NCBI GenBank assembly: GCA_963790545.1 | Contig: CAWBPA010000024.1 | Location: forward strand, 682,001-746,000 | Length of the DNA: 64,000 nucleotides | Direction: 5' to 3' | Origin: DATBJG01 sp963790545 | Lineage (GTDB): Bacteria > Acidobacteriota > Vicinamibacteria > Vicinamibacterales > JAMQPK01 | Part shown: positions 17,774 to 26,359 of the stretch, in pieces | Numbering within the stretch: position 1 is the first letter of the stretch | How the letters are laid out: each line of letters begins with the position of its first letter | The notes under the pieces: model-generated | Database searches by the model: none | The model's input: the letters and a program-made list of their open reading frames with translations, nothing else | Told to the model about the DNA's origin: nothing | Translations under genes and position numbers: made by a program

Positions 17774-18106
17774 TCAGACGCCGGCTGCGGCCGGGTGCGA
17801 CACGAGTTGCACGACCACCCACACGACAACCCCGACGAGTAGTAGCGGCACGAGTTGCACCGCGACCACCGCGAGGGCAGCAATGAGAGCCAGTGCCATC
17901 GCGACACTCGCCACGACGATTACGACAGGAAGAAGGAACAGGGTAAAGGCGATCTTGAGGATGAGGAAAGGAAGGAACAGCACGTACAGAACCAGCCGGA
18001 TTGGCCAGAGCACGAGCTTCACGAGGAACCCGATGACCAGGGTCGTGGCAACCACCAACGCGACCAGTACCCCGACCAGGATCATCCCGATCAACGTACC
18101 AACCAT
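17774..18106 (-). CDS. Small hydrophobic membrane protein
   Basis: 110 residues, almost entirely hydrophobic, with three to four predicted helices rich in Val, Leu and Ile (for example LVLYVLFLPFLILKIAF). No soluble domain and no motif is recognisable. Such proteins are often annotated as hypothetical in Acidobacteria. The coding strand is favoured by the consistent third-position GC bias and by an ATG directly following 'aaaggagcgctgac', a good ribosome-binding site. It is the last of several leftward small genes downstream of the RpoZ-like gene. Confidence 0.6.
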   Translation of the reverse strand: MVGTLIGMILVGVLVALVVATTLVIGFLVKLVLWPIRLVLYVLFLPFLILKIAFTLFLLPVVIVVASVAMALALIAALAVVAVQLVPLLLVGVVVWVVVQLVSHPAAAGV

Positions 18107-18159
18107 GTCAGCGCTCCTTTAGGCTCACCTGAGGCCCAAAGTCAAAACCGAAAGCCTAT

Positions 18160-18436
18160 TCAAGGCGATTTACGAGGAGCGGCTTCGAGAAGTTCCGGCG
18201 TGCGCAACTGATCGGCTGGTCCGCGCGGCGCGTTGGGCGGCAGGTATTTCGCGTACTGACCCTGCCCCACCAGCTCATCGAGGCTCCGGTTCACCATGCT
18301 GCCCTTTCCGGTGGACCGGAGTTTCGGAAAGTCCCAACACGACGCAGAACCCGATGAAGAGCGCGAGCAGAAAAATGGTGCTGGCCAGCACGCCCGAAAG
18401 CGTACCAAACAGGAGATTCTGGATGTCTGGGGTCAC
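18160..18436 (-). CDS. Small single-pass membrane protein (one frameshift)
   Basis: From GTG 18436 the frame gives TPDIQNLLFGTLSGVLASTI and then a helix FLLALFIGFCVVLGLS. An extra C near 18336 shifts into the frame KLRSTGKGSMVNRSLDELVG, ending AAPRKSP at 18160. Joined, about 92 residues with one N-terminal transmembrane helix and a basic tail. Start is supported by the purine-rich 'agtaagaagaa' just upstream and by the short gap (6 bp) to the preceding gene, implying an operon. I do not recognise the family. Confidence 0.5.
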
Positions 18437-18442
18437 TTCTTC

Positions 18443-18715
18443 TTACTGCTCGGCCACGACAGGTTTGAGCGGGGGCAGATGGTACTGCACGAGCCCGCGA
18501 CGAACCTCCTCCATCGCCACCCGCTCTGGTTTGTGCGGGATGTCCCGGTGGCTGGCAGGTTCGGGCGGACCGTCGAGACGTGGTAAGGCGCCGCGGCGCA
18601 ACTGTTTCGCCCGCAGGGCCGCTATGTCCACGTAAAGAAACCGGTTGGTCACGGGCGGCACGATGACGCGGGGCTGTGTCTCGGCCGTCTCGACGTCGTT
18701 CATCTCGATGTCCAT
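18443..18715 (-). CDS. rpoZ: Probable RNA polymerase omega subunit
   Basis: 90 residues. The segment TNRFLYVDIAALRAKQLRRG, then PRL and, after a gap, RVAMEEVRRGLVQYHLP, follows the acidobacterial omega pattern (skFrfVlvAalRakQL.xGa.Pr... RvAxEEVxxGLVxY). Omega helps assemble and stabilise RNA polymerase. Its usual neighbours in other phyla (gmk, spoT) are not here, and the ATG lies within a string of acidic residues (MDIEMNDVE), so an alternative start at the second Met is possible. Identification rests on motif memory and needs a profile search. Confidence 0.6.
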   Translation of the reverse strand: MDIEMNDVETAETQPRVIVPPVTNRFLYVDIAALRAKQLRRGALPRLDGPPEPASHRDIPHKPERVAMEEVRRGLVQYHLPPLKPVVAEQ

Positions 18716-18762
18716 ATCCCGACAAGGATAGGGCGATCAGGCCTTTGAGGGCAAGGCCCGAA

Positions 18763-18885
18763 CAGTAAGTAGCGCAGGGCTTTAGCCCTGCTCTCTCCCA
18801 AGCAGGCCTGAAGGCCTGCGCACGTACGCCGAGGCAGGCCTGAAGGCCTGCGCTACTGTACGGAGGCAGGCCTGAAGACCGACTG
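18763..18885. repeat. REP-like cluster, family A
   Basis: An outer inverted pair gtagcgcagggc... / ...gcctgcgctactg (18770-18858) encloses two direct copies of gcaggcctgaaggcctgcgc, and a third degenerate copy follows at 18866. Located between hsp20 (ending 18895) and the RpoZ-like gene. The same elements are at 54075-54147 and in reduced form at 58470 and 1861. Confidence 0.85.
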
Positions 18886-18894
18886 TTGCGGCCG

Positions 18895-19344
18895 TCAGGC
18901 CGCGACCTCGACCTTGATCTGCTTCGGCTTGGCTTCTTCGCGCAGCGGAAGCGTGACGGTCAGGACGCCATCCTTGTATTCGGCGCTGACCTTGGTGACA
19001 TCGACCGTTAACGGCAGCGAGAAGGACCGACTGAACGACCCGTAAGTCCGCTCGACACGATGGAACTGCTCGTCCTTGATCTCCTGATTGAACTTCTTCT
19101 CGCCACGGATCGTCAGGGTCTGGTTCTCGACGGTGACGTCAATCTCCTCGCGCGTCATCGCCGGCAGCTCGGCCTTGATCACGAGCTCCTTGTTTCCGTT
19201 CTCGAAGATGTCTACCGGCGGAACCCATGCACCGCGAGTCATCACATCGTCATCGTGACGATTGTGAAACTCGTTGAAGAGCCGGTTCATCCGATCCTGC
19301 ACTGCTGCCAAATCCTGAAAAGGTGTCCAACGAATGACTGCCAT
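18895..19344 (-). CDS. Small heat-shock protein Hsp20 (first copy)
   Basis: 149 residues from ATG 19344, preceded by a near-perfect AGGAGG site (caggaggatatcgctc). N-terminal segment, then the alpha-crystallin domain from WVPPVDIFENGNKELVIKAE to VLTVTLPLREEAKP, with a long conserved RTYGSFSRSFSLP loop. Holdase chaperone that binds unfolding proteins. It lies 46 bp downstream of dnaK in the same direction and is probably co-transcribed with it from the dnaK promoter. A longer upstream ORF is spurious. Confidence 0.93.
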   Translation of the reverse strand: MAVIRWTPFQDLAAVQDRMNRLFNEFHNRHDDDVMTRGAWVPPVDIFENGNKELVIKAELPAMTREEIDVTVENQTLTIRGEKKFNQEIKDEQFHRVERTYGSFSRSFSLPLTVDVTKVSAEYKDGVLTVTLPLREEAKPKQIKVEVAA

Positions 19345-19390
19345 GAGCGATATCCTCCTGTAACTGGTTCTTGACTCGTCCGTTCTCTTC

Positions 19391-21286
19391 TTACTTGTCT
19401 GTGCCCACGTACTCCGCATCGATGACTTCACCGTCTTTCACACCGTTGGCTTCCTGCGACGGTGCTTCGGAAGGCGTGCCAGCCTGGCTCCCCTTATAGA
19501 GTTCCTCCGCCAGAGCATGGGACGCTCGCTCCAGTTCGCCGGTCACCCGGTTGATGAGCGCCGCGTCGTCGCCTCTGATCGCCTGGCGCACCGACTCGAT
19601 TGCCGTTTCAATCCGCGCCACATTCGTCGTGTCGAGACGATGACGGTTCTCGTTGAGCGTCTTCTCGACCTGATACGCCAGAGCGTCGGACCGGTTCCTT
19701 GCGTCAATCAGCTCGCGCCGCGTCTTGTCCTCTGATGCGTGGCGCTCGGCATCGGCCACCATCCGGCCGACATCGTCTTTGCTGAGCCCCGAAGAGCCCT
19801 CGATCGTGATCTTCTGCTCCTTCGCGGACGCACGATCCTTGGCCGTCACGTTGACGATGCCATTTGCGTCGATGTCGAACGTGACCTCGATCTGCGGGAC
19901 GCCCCGCGGCGCCGGCGGAATCCCAATCAGCTGGAATCGGCCGAGCGTGCGGTTGTCGCGCGCCATCGGGCGCTCTCCCTGCAGAACGTGCACTTCGACG
20001 TTCGGCTGGTTGTCAGCCGCGGTCGAAAACATTTCGCTCTTTCGCGTCGGAATCGTCGTGTTCCGCGGGATGAGCGTGGTCATGACGCTGCCGAGCGTCT
20101 CGACGCCCAGTGACAGCGGCGTCACGTCGAGCAGCACCACGTCCTTCACATCCCCGGTCAGCACACCGCCTTGAATGGCTGCCCCAATCGCCACGACCTC
20201 GTCGGCGTTCACCCCCTTGTGGGAGTCCTTTCCGAAGTACTCCCGCACGAGCTGCTGCACTTTCGGCATGCGCGTCGAGCCGCCCACGAGGACCACCTCG
20301 TCAATCTGCGACGGCTGCAACCCCGCATCCGCCAGCGCCCGCTTGACCGGCTCCATCGTCCGCTGCAGCAGATCGTCGACCAGCTGCTCGAGCCGCGCGC
20401 GCGTGAGCTTCAGCGACAGATGCTTGGGACCGTTCTGGTCGGCCGTAATGAACGGCAGACTGATGTCGGTCTCGATCACCGTCGACAGCTCGATCTTCGC
20501 CTTCTCCGCGGCTTCCTTCAGTCGCTGCAACGCCACTCGATCCTTCGTGAGATCGATGCCGTCGGTCTTCTTGAACTCCTGCGCAATCCACTCGATCACC
20601 CGCTGATCGAGGTCGTCGCCGCCCAGGTGCGTGTCGCCGTTCGTCGCTTTGACCTCGACGACGCCCTCGCCCACCTCGAGAACCGAGATGTCAAACGTGC
20701 CGCCGCCAAAGTCGTACACGGCAATCGTCTCGTCCTTCTTCTTGTCGAGACCGTACGCGAGCGCCGCAGCCGTGGGCTCATTGATGATGCGACGGACGTT
20801 GAGCCCCGCAATCTGGCCCGCGTCCTTGGTCGCCTGCCGCTGGGCGTCATTGAAATAGGCGGGAACCGTGATGACTGCGTCCGTGACCTTTTCGCCGAGA
20901 TAGTCCTCAGCCGCCTGTTTCAGCTTCTGCAGCACCATCGCGGAGATTTCCGGCGGCGAGTGTTTCCGCCCGCGCACCTCGACCCATGCGTCACCCGATT
21001 CGGACCGAACCACCTTGTACGGCACACGTCCCGCTTCCGGCGCCACTTCGTCGTCCTTGCGGCCCATGAAGCGCTTGATCGAGTAAACCGTGTTCTCGGT
21101 ATTGGTGACGGCCTGTCGCTTGGCCACCTGACCAACCAGGCGCTCGCCCTCCTTGGTGAACCCCACCACCGATGGGGTCAGGCGGAATCCCTCCTGATTG
21201 ACGATGACGGTCGGCTGGCCATTTTCGAGAAGCGCGACCACCGAGTTGGTCGTCCCCAAGTCAATTCCAATCGTTTTGCCTGCCAT
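19391..21286 (-). CDS. dnaK: Molecular chaperone DnaK (Hsp70)
   Basis: 631 residues, a full Hsp70. The ATPase domain (about 1-375) carries IGIDLGTTNSVVALLENG, VYDFGGGTFDISVLE and VVLVGGSTRMPKV; the substrate-binding domain carries DVTPLSLGVETLG and FDIDANGIVNVTAKD; the tail ends EVIDAEYVGTDK. It is intact, unlike many neighbours. grpE and dnaJ are not adjacent, so this is a stand-alone dnaK followed by hsp20. A consensus-like promoter and a repeated AT-rich element lie upstream (21316-21372). Confidence 0.97.
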   Translation of the reverse strand: MAGKTIGIDLGTTNSVVALLENGQPTVIVNQEGFRLTPSVVGFTKEGERLVGQVAKRQAVTNTENTVYSIKRFMGRKDDEVAPEAGRVPYKVVRSESGDAWVEVRGRKHSPPEISAMVLQKLKQAAEDYLGEKVTDAVITVPAYFNDAQRQATKDAGQIAGLNVRRIINEPTAAALAYGLDKKKDETIAVYDFGGGTFDISVLEVGEGVVEVKATNGDTHLGGDDLDQRVIEWIAQEFKKTDGIDLTKDRVALQRLKEAAEKAKIELSTVIETDISLPFITADQNGPKHLSLKLTRARLEQLVDDLLQRTMEPVKRALADAGLQPSQIDEVVLVGGSTRMPKVQQLVREYFGKDSHKGVNADEVVAIGAAIQGGVLTGDVKDVVLLDVTPLSLGVETLGSVMTTLIPRNTTIPTRKSEMFSTAADNQPNVEVHVLQGERPMARDNRTLGRFQLIGIPPAPRGVPQIEVTFDIDANGIVNVTAKDRASAKEQKITIEGSSGLSKDDVGRMVADAERHASEDKTRRELIDARNRSDALAYQVEKTLNENRHRLDTTNVARIETAIESVRQAIRGDDAALINRVTGELERASHALAEELYKGSQAGTPSEAPSQEANGVKDGEVIDAEYVGTDK

Positions 21287-21315
21287 GTTCTTCCAGGACC
21301 TCCGTTACTCCAACG

Positions 21316-21345
21316 ACTATACGCCGTACTATTAGTGTATGTCAA
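21316..21345 (-). promoter_or_regulatory. Sigma-70-like promoter of dnaK-hsp20
   Basis: Read on the minus strand: TTGACA (21345-21340), an 18-base spacer, TATAGT (21321-21316), about 30 bp upstream of the dnaK ATG. Both hexamers match or nearly match the consensus, unusually strong for this window. The spacer includes a copy of the ATACACTAATA element. Confidence 0.8.
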
Positions 21346-21372
21346 TAATATTATATTAGTGTATATACACTC
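21330..21372. promoter_or_regulatory. Candidate operator repeats in dnaK/hsp20 divergent region
   Basis: The 11-mer tattagtgtat occurs at 21330-21340 and 21354-21364, with start points 24 bp apart. The second copy extends into the perfect 14-bp palindrome agtgtatatacact. The first copy overlaps the -35/spacer of the dnaK promoter, as an operator would. It does not match CIRCE (HrcA) or HAIR (HspR), so the binding protein is unknown. Confidence 0.5.
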
Positions 21373-21490
21373 ATATCTGCACCTGCCCGGAGTCCGCCTT
21401 CCCAGTCCCTTCTAATCTTTGACCCGTAAGCTCTTACCGGCAGGCCTTGAGTTGTGCCATGATGGGGCGTCCGCTCCAGGTCTGCCGCCT

Positions 21491-21977
21491 ATGCGTCGCC
21501 TGAACCCCTCATTCCCGCCCACGGACGTCAACTCCGCGGCCGAAGACATTCGTCAGCTCTTCGAGGAGCTCGAACGCGCCGCACGGGGCTCGAGCGAGTA
21601 TTCGACGGGCGAATACACACCGCCGCTCGACGTTTTCGAGACCAATCGCACCTTCGAGGTACGGATGGACGTGCCAGGCGTGCGGGTCGAATCGCTGCGA
21701 GTCGTCTTCAAGCACGGCATGCTCATCATCGTGGGCGCCAAAGCGCGCCATCGCGAATCTGCCGCCGGGCAGCGCGACATTTCATCTCGTCGAGCGCGAG
21801 TTCGGCCGGTTCGCCCGCGCGGTACGGCTGACAACCGCCGTGGACGTGTCGCAAGCGCGGGCACGGCTTGCCGAAGGGGAACTGCGCGTGACCGTGCCGA
21901 AGATTGCCGACCGGCGTGGACAGGAGCTTCAGGTTCCCATCGAGGTGGAACGATCCGCGCCGGGAGCCTCGCGGTGA
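21491..21977 (+). CDS. Small heat-shock protein Hsp20 (second copy, one frameshift)
   Basis: From ATG 21491: an N-terminal region, then YTPPLDVFETNRTFEVRMDV and MLIIVGAKARHRES in one frame, continuing as HLVEREFGRFARAVRLTTAV and LRVTVPKIADRRGQELQVPI after one extra base near 21770 (in gccgccgggcag). Joined, about 161 residues covering the alpha-crystallin domain. Divergent from dnaK across a 204-bp gap that holds the AT-rich control region, so it may share heat-shock control with dnaK and the first hsp20. The GTGA overlap couples it to ymdB. Confidence 0.82.
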
Positions 21978-22827
21978 ATTCGGGAACGCTTCGCATCCTG
22001 TTCATTGGCGACATCGTGGGTCGCCCGGGACGCGACCTCATCCGACACGGTATCAGTCGCTTGATCGATCACCTCGGTTCGGATCTGGTGATTGCGAATG
22101 TGGAAAACGCCGCGGCGGGCTACGGGGTGACGCGCGAGATTGGCGAGGCGCTGCTCGGGTACGGCATCGATGTGATGACGACCGGCAATCACGTATGGGA
22201 TCGGCGTGAAGCCATCGACTATATCGGGACGAGCCACGTCTGCTGCGGCCGGCCAACTATCCGGCCGGGACGCCTGGAAATGGAAGCTACCTTGCTCGAA
22301 CGGCCCAGGGACGGCCCGTCGGGGTGGTCAACCTCATGGGTCGCGTCTTCATGGCGAACCTCGACGATCCGTTCGCGATCATCACGCGCGAGGTCGAGGC
22401 GCTCAAGCAGCGGACGCGCGTGATTGTCGTGGATGTTCACGCCGAGGCGACCTCGGAAAAGCTGGCGCTGGGCTGGTATCTCGACGGCCAGGTTACCGCG
22501 GTCTTCGGCACGCACACGCACGTCCAGACGGCGGATGAGCAGATCCTCCCGGCTGGGACTGCGTATCTCACGGATGTGGGCATGACCGGTCCGCACGATT
22601 CGATTATTGGCATGGAGAAGACGGCGGTGATCGAGAAGTTTCGAACAGCCATGCCGGTCAGGCTGGAAGCCGCCACTGGCAACCCGCGGCTCAATGCCGT
22701 TGTCATTACTGCGGATGAACGCACCGGTCGGGCGTTGACGATCGATCGCGTGAGTCTGAGTGCAGAGCAACTGGAGCGGGCCGACTTCACCGCATTGGGG
22801 GCGGCGCAGCCGACCGAACCCTTGTGA
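21974..22827 (+). CDS. ymdB: YmdB/TIGR00282-family metallophosphoesterase (one frameshift)
   Basis: Starts GTG 21974 inside the hsp20 stop. ILFIGDIVGRPGRDLIR and NVENAAAGYGVT, then TTGNHVWDRRE, are in the first frame. A missing base near 22230 (expected four Gs in atcgggacgag) moves the frame to EPRLLRPANYPAGT, VVNLMGRVFM, IVVDVHAEATSEK and GTHTHVQTADEQILPAGTAY, ending at 22827. All metal-binding motifs of the family, a 2',3'-cyclic-nucleotide phosphodiesterase in Bacillus, are present. About 283 residues after repair. The stop overlaps the xseA start (GTGA). Confidence 0.88.
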
Positions 22828-24302
22828 GCAGGCTGTTCGACTTGCCGTTCGATGAGCCGGAGGCCGAGGACGATCTTCCTGCGGCCGCGTCACCGGCGCC
22901 CGCATTCCCCCCGGAAGGCGCGGGAGCGCATGCGGACGGTCTACACCGTCAGCGAACTGAACGCGCGAATTCGCGATCTCCTGGAAACCACGTTCATCGA
23001 AGTGTGGGTCGAGGGCGAGCTTTCGAACTGCCGCCTCTGGAACACCGGGCATCTGTACTTCACGCTGAAAGACAGCTCGGCACAGCTCAAGGCGGTCATG
23101 TTCCGCTCGGATGTCCGCTATCTCAAGTTCAAACCCGAAGACGGTCTCCACGTCATCGCCCGCGGGCGCCTGAGTGTCTACGAACCCAAAGGCGAGTATC
23201 AGTTCGTGTGCGCGCATGTCGAGCCCAAGGGACTTGGCGCGCTGCAGCTGGCGTTCGAGCAGCTCAAGAAGCGGCTCCAGGCCGAAGGCCTCTTCGACGC
23301 GTCGCGCAAGCGGCCGTTGCCGGTGCTGCCGCGCAAGATCGGCATCGTGACCTCGCTCGATGGGGCTGCCATTCGGGACATCATCAAAGTACTGCGGCGG
23401 CGGTATCCGAACGCCCACTCTGGTGGTCAGCCCCACGCGGGTGCAGGGCGACGGGGCGGCCGAGGACATCGCCCGCAGCGTGCGGATGATGGGCCGCGTG
23501 CGCGATGTCGACGTGATTATCGTCGGTCGTGGAGGTGGGTCCATTGAAGACTTGTGGGCATTCAACGAAGAGGTCGTCGCGCGCGCCATCATCAAGTCGC
23601 CCGTTCCCGTCATCTCGGGTGTCGGTCATGAAGTGGACGTGACGATGACCAATCTTGTCGCGGACGTGCGTGCGCCAACCCCTTCGGCGGCGGCTGAACT
23701 CGTGGTGTCGCGACGGGACGATTTCTGTACCTTCATCGATCGCCTGACCGGCCGGCTTCGAGGCGCCATCGACGGTCGCCTGGCCCGCCTTGGCGCGCGT
23801 GTTCACGAAGTGATGCGGCGGCCAGCCATTGGTGGATGGCCTGCACGGCTGGCCATGCGCGGCCGGCACGTGGCGGAGCTGCACGCGCGATCTGCACCGC
23901 GCCGGTCGTTCCGTCACGTCTCGACGGTTGCGCCGTTACCAGGTGCTCCGGGCGCAGCTCGAAGCGCGCGACATCCGGCGCAAGCTGGCTGATGTGCGTC
24001 ACCGTTTGATGGGTGTCAGTAGTCTGCTGCAGGCGGCCGTGACGAGGCGGTATCATCGGGCCGACGCGCGCTTCAAAGGCGGAGTGGCACGCCTCGAAAG
24101 TCTCAGCCCGCTTGCCGTCCTGGGGCGTGGGTATGCCGTTTTGTGGAATGCGGACCGGACGGCGATTGTCCGGGATGCGCGAGCGGTGTCGCAGGGTGAC
24201 CGAGTGCACGCGACGCTGCATCGTGGTGAGCTGGAATGTGAAGTGAAGGCGGCCGTCGCGAGCGAGGACTCGGATCAGGAGCCGGTCCCCCCAGGTCGTT
24301 AG
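22824..24302 (+). CDS. xseA: Exodeoxyribonuclease VII large subunit (three frameshifts)
   Basis: The large subunit carries the single-strand nuclease site and OB-fold. Order of conserved blocks: TVYTVSELNARIRDLLE, EVWVEGELSNCRLWNTGHLY, FTLKD, GIVTSLDGAAIRDI, VVSPTRVQG, IIVGRGGGSIEDLWAFNEE, VISGVGHEVDVTMTNLVADVRA and LSPLAVLGRGYAVL. Extra bases near 22905 (run of six C), 23418 (gccc-ac) and 23882 (ctg-c-acg) split it into four frames. The GTG at 22824 overlaps ymdB; if that N-terminal extension is not real, ATG 22930 is the start. xseB follows. Confidence 0.92.
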
Positions 24303-24320
24303 GCCAAATCGAAGGTTGTC

Positions 24321-24587
24321 ATGGATTCGACCGTCAAGGATTTCGAAGCGGCAATTGGCGAGCTCGAAGCGATCGTCAAGAAGCTCGAAGAAGGTGACCT
24401 GTCGCTCGAAACCTCGCTGCAGCTCTACGAGCGCGGGGTGCAATTGTCGCGCTTCTGTCACGCCAGGCTCGAGGAAGCCGAGCATCGTATCGAGATCCTC
24501 AACGAGCGCGGCGAATTGAAGCCGGCCCCGGGAGGCCTCGGACGCGACGATTCAATTGACCCGACCGAGCGCGAGAAAAATCGGTGA
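24321..24587 (+). CDS. xseB: Exodeoxyribonuclease VII small subunit
   Basis: 88 residues. The family helix-turn-helix bundle is clear: KDFEAAIGELEAIVKKLEEG, DLSLETSLQLYERGVQLSR and CHARLEEAEHRIEIL. XseB subunits coil around XseA to form the active exonuclease VII, which trims single-stranded DNA during recombination and repair. It lies 18 bp after xseA, and its stop overlaps the ispA start (GTGA). The C-terminal 20 residues are charged and variable. Confidence 0.95.
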   Translation: MDSTVKDFEAAIGELEAIVKKLEEGDLSLETSLQLYERGVQLSRFCHARLEEAEHRIEILNERGELKPAPGGLGRDDSIDPTEREKNR

Positions 24588-25528
24588 ACCGCGTCGAGAC
24601 CACGTCGCTCGCGAGCTATCTCGAGTCGCGTCGCGTTCTCCTTGAAACAGCACTCGACCGCTATCTCCCGCGTCCCCCGGCAGTCCCTCCGATCATCAAC
24701 GCGGCCATGCGGTACAGCCTCTTTGCGGGTGGTAAGCGTCTCCGCCCCGTTCTGACGCTGGCAACAGCTGAAAGCGTGGCGGAGCGCGGAACCTCAGACC
24801 CGAAGCTCGCCTGCGAACGGGCGCTCCCCGCCGCGTGCGCGCTCGAGATGATTCATACCTATTCGCTGATCCACGACGATCTCCCGGCGATGGACAACGA
24901 CTCCCTTCGCCGGGGACGTCCGACACTGCACATCGTGTACAACGACGGCATTGCCATACTTGCCGGCGACGGTCTGCTGACCGAAGCGTTTGCTCTGCTG
25001 GCACGTGAACCTGACACCGCGCACGACGAGGACCTGACCGCCCGGAAGCTCCGGGTCGTCGCCACGATTGCAACGGCCGCGGGCGCTGCCGGCATGGTGG
25101 GAGGCCAGGCGATCGATCTCCAGGCGCTCGGCTCGGCAGCCGAGCTCGATCGTGATGGCGTGGACGACATGCATCGTCGAAAAACTGGCGCGCTCATTCG
25201 CGCGTCGGCGGTCGCCGGCGCCATCATGGGCGGGGCGTCAGATGAGGTGACGGGTGCGATCGATCGGTACGCGACACACCTCGGCTTGGCGTTTCAGATT
25301 GTTGACGACATCCTCGACGTCGCCGGCGAGTCGACCGAGCTGGGAAAAACGGCTGGCAAAGACGCGGCGGCAGGGAAACCCACCTATCCGGCCCTGTACG
25401 GCCTCGAAGAATCTCGCCGCAAAGCCGATCATTGTCTCGAAGAGGCCATCTCGACGCTGGCACGCGTCGGGCTCGCACCTGGCCGCTTGTGCGACATTGC
25501 TGAATGGGTCGTCAAACGCAGAAACTAG
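24584..25528 (+). CDS. ispA: Polyprenyl (farnesyl/geranylgeranyl) diphosphate synthase
   Basis: 314 residues, GTG start coupled to xseB. The first Asp-rich motif is DDLPAMDND within LIHDDLPAMD and the second is DDILD within FQIVDDILDVAGES, plus the GGKRLRP and HRRKTGALI motifs. Condenses isopentenyl diphosphate onto allylic primers; the product length (C15 or C20) cannot be fixed here. The residue at position -5 before the first motif is Tyr/Ser (HTYSLIHDD), consistent with an FPP-type enzyme, but that is only suggestive. dxs, which commonly follows ispA, is absent; tlyA is next after a repeat gap. Confidence 0.93.
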   Translation: MNRVETTSLASYLESRRVLLETALDRYLPRPPAVPPIINAAMRYSLFAGGKRLRPVLTLATAESVAERGTSDPKLACERALPAACALEMIHTYSLIHDDLPAMDNDSLRRGRPTLHIVYNDGIAILAGDGLLTEAFALLAREPDTAHDEDLTARKLRVVATIATAAGAAGMVGGQAIDLQALGSAAELDRDGVDDMHRRKTGALIRASAVAGAIMGGASDEVTGAIDRYATHLGLAFQIVDDILDVAGESTELGKTAGKDAAAGKPTYPALYGLEESRRKADHCLEEAISTLARVGLAPGRLCDIAEWVVKRRN

Positions 25529-25534
25529 AATAGC

Positions 25535-25622
25535 CATCAGCTTTCGGCCTTCAGCCCTCAGCTAACCCAACTCTCACTGGCGCTTCTAGCTGAAAGCTGA
25601 CGGCTGAAGGCTGATGGCTCTC
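25535..25622. repeat. Fold-back repeat, family B
   Basis: Left arm words atcagctttcggccttcagc / cctcagctaacc and right arm tagctgaaagctgacggctgaaggctgatgg are mutually complementary across a ~30-base centre. The arms recur near 3.0 and 4.8 kb. Lies between ispA and tlyA. Confidence 0.85.
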
Positions 25623-25624
25623 TA

Positions 25625-26359
25625 ATGCCCCGAGTCCGACTCGATGCCCTGCTCGTCGAACGAGCTCTGGCGAGCTCTCGTGAACGGGCCCGCGCGCTGA
25701 TTCTGGCCGGACAGGTCAAGGTCAACGGAGCGGTCGCCCAGAAGGCCGGTCAAAGCGTTCCCGCTGACGCCACGATTGCCCTCGCGCAGCCGGATCACCC
25801 GTATGTCGGCCGGGGAGGGGTCAAGCTCGCACACGCGCTCGAAACCTTCCGCATCGCGGGAGTTGGGCGGGAGGCCCTCGACATTGGCGCGTCAACGGGC
25901 GGTTTTACCGACGTGCTCCTGCGCAATGGCGCTCGCCGCGTGGTCGCGTTGGATGTTGGCCGCGGACAGATTGCCTGGGCGCTTCGCACGGACCCTCGCG
26001 TGGTCGTGCTCGAGGGTGTGAACGCCCGAGCGTTGACGCGCCAGCAGCTGCCGGCCGCGGTCGAGCTCGTGGTCATCGACGTATCATTCATTTCCCTTCG
26101 TCACATCCTCCCTGCACTGCCACCGTTGCTCACACCGGCGGCCGACATTGTCGCCCTGGTGAAGCCGCAGTTCGAGGCCGCGAGACGTGAAGTCGGCAAG
26201 GGTGGGGTGATCAAGGATGCAGCCGTGCAACAACGAGTCGTCGAAGAAATCATTGCCGCGGCTTCTGAAGTAGGATTGTCGCACCTCGCGACGACCGAAT
26301 CGCCGATCACCGGCAGCTCGGGCAACCGCGAGTTCTTCATTCACCTGAGGGCCCCGTGA
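25625..26359 (+). CDS. tlyA: TlyA-family rRNA 2'-O-methyltransferase
   Basis: 244 residues. N-terminal S4 RNA-binding domain (RLDALLVERALASSRERARA ... GQVKVNG), then an FtsJ-like methyltransferase with ALDIGASTGGFTDVLL as the SAM site. The K-D-K-E catalytic set fits GRGGVKL, DVSFIS, ALVKPQFE and REFFIH. TlyA methylates 16S and/or 23S rRNA; loss gives capreomycin resistance in mycobacteria. The stop overlaps the nadK GTG start. This single-frame gene is undamaged. Confidence 0.93.
   Translation: MPRVRLDALLVERALASSRERARALILAGQVKVNGAVAQKAGQSVPADATIALAQPDHPYVGRGGVKLAHALETFRIAGVGREALDIGASTGGFTDVLLRNGARRVVALDVGRGQIAWALRTDPRVVVLEGVNARALTRQQLPAAVELVVIDVSFISLRHILPALPPLLTPAADIVALVKPQFEAARREVGKGGVIKDAAVQQRVVEEIIAAASEVGLSHLATTESPITGSSGNREFFIHLRAP

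Noticed and set aside
18725..18890. Small RNA gene at the family A repeat cluster
   Set aside because: Structure is repeat hairpins only, without a promoter or known RNA family.
21330..21372. CIRCE (HrcA) element before dnaK
   Set aside because: The sequence lacks TTAGCACTC-N9-GAGTGCTAA; only a different AT-rich repeat and palindrome are present.
20171..21415. 414-residue ORF on the plus strand across dnaK
   Set aside because: It is the antisense shadow of dnaK, Arg/His-rich with no motifs; high-GC third positions keep such frames open.
21419..21490. Coding sequence before hsp20 (second copy)
   Set aside because: The upstream part of the long ORF has no family similarity; the ATG at 21491 fits the Hsp20 N-terminus.
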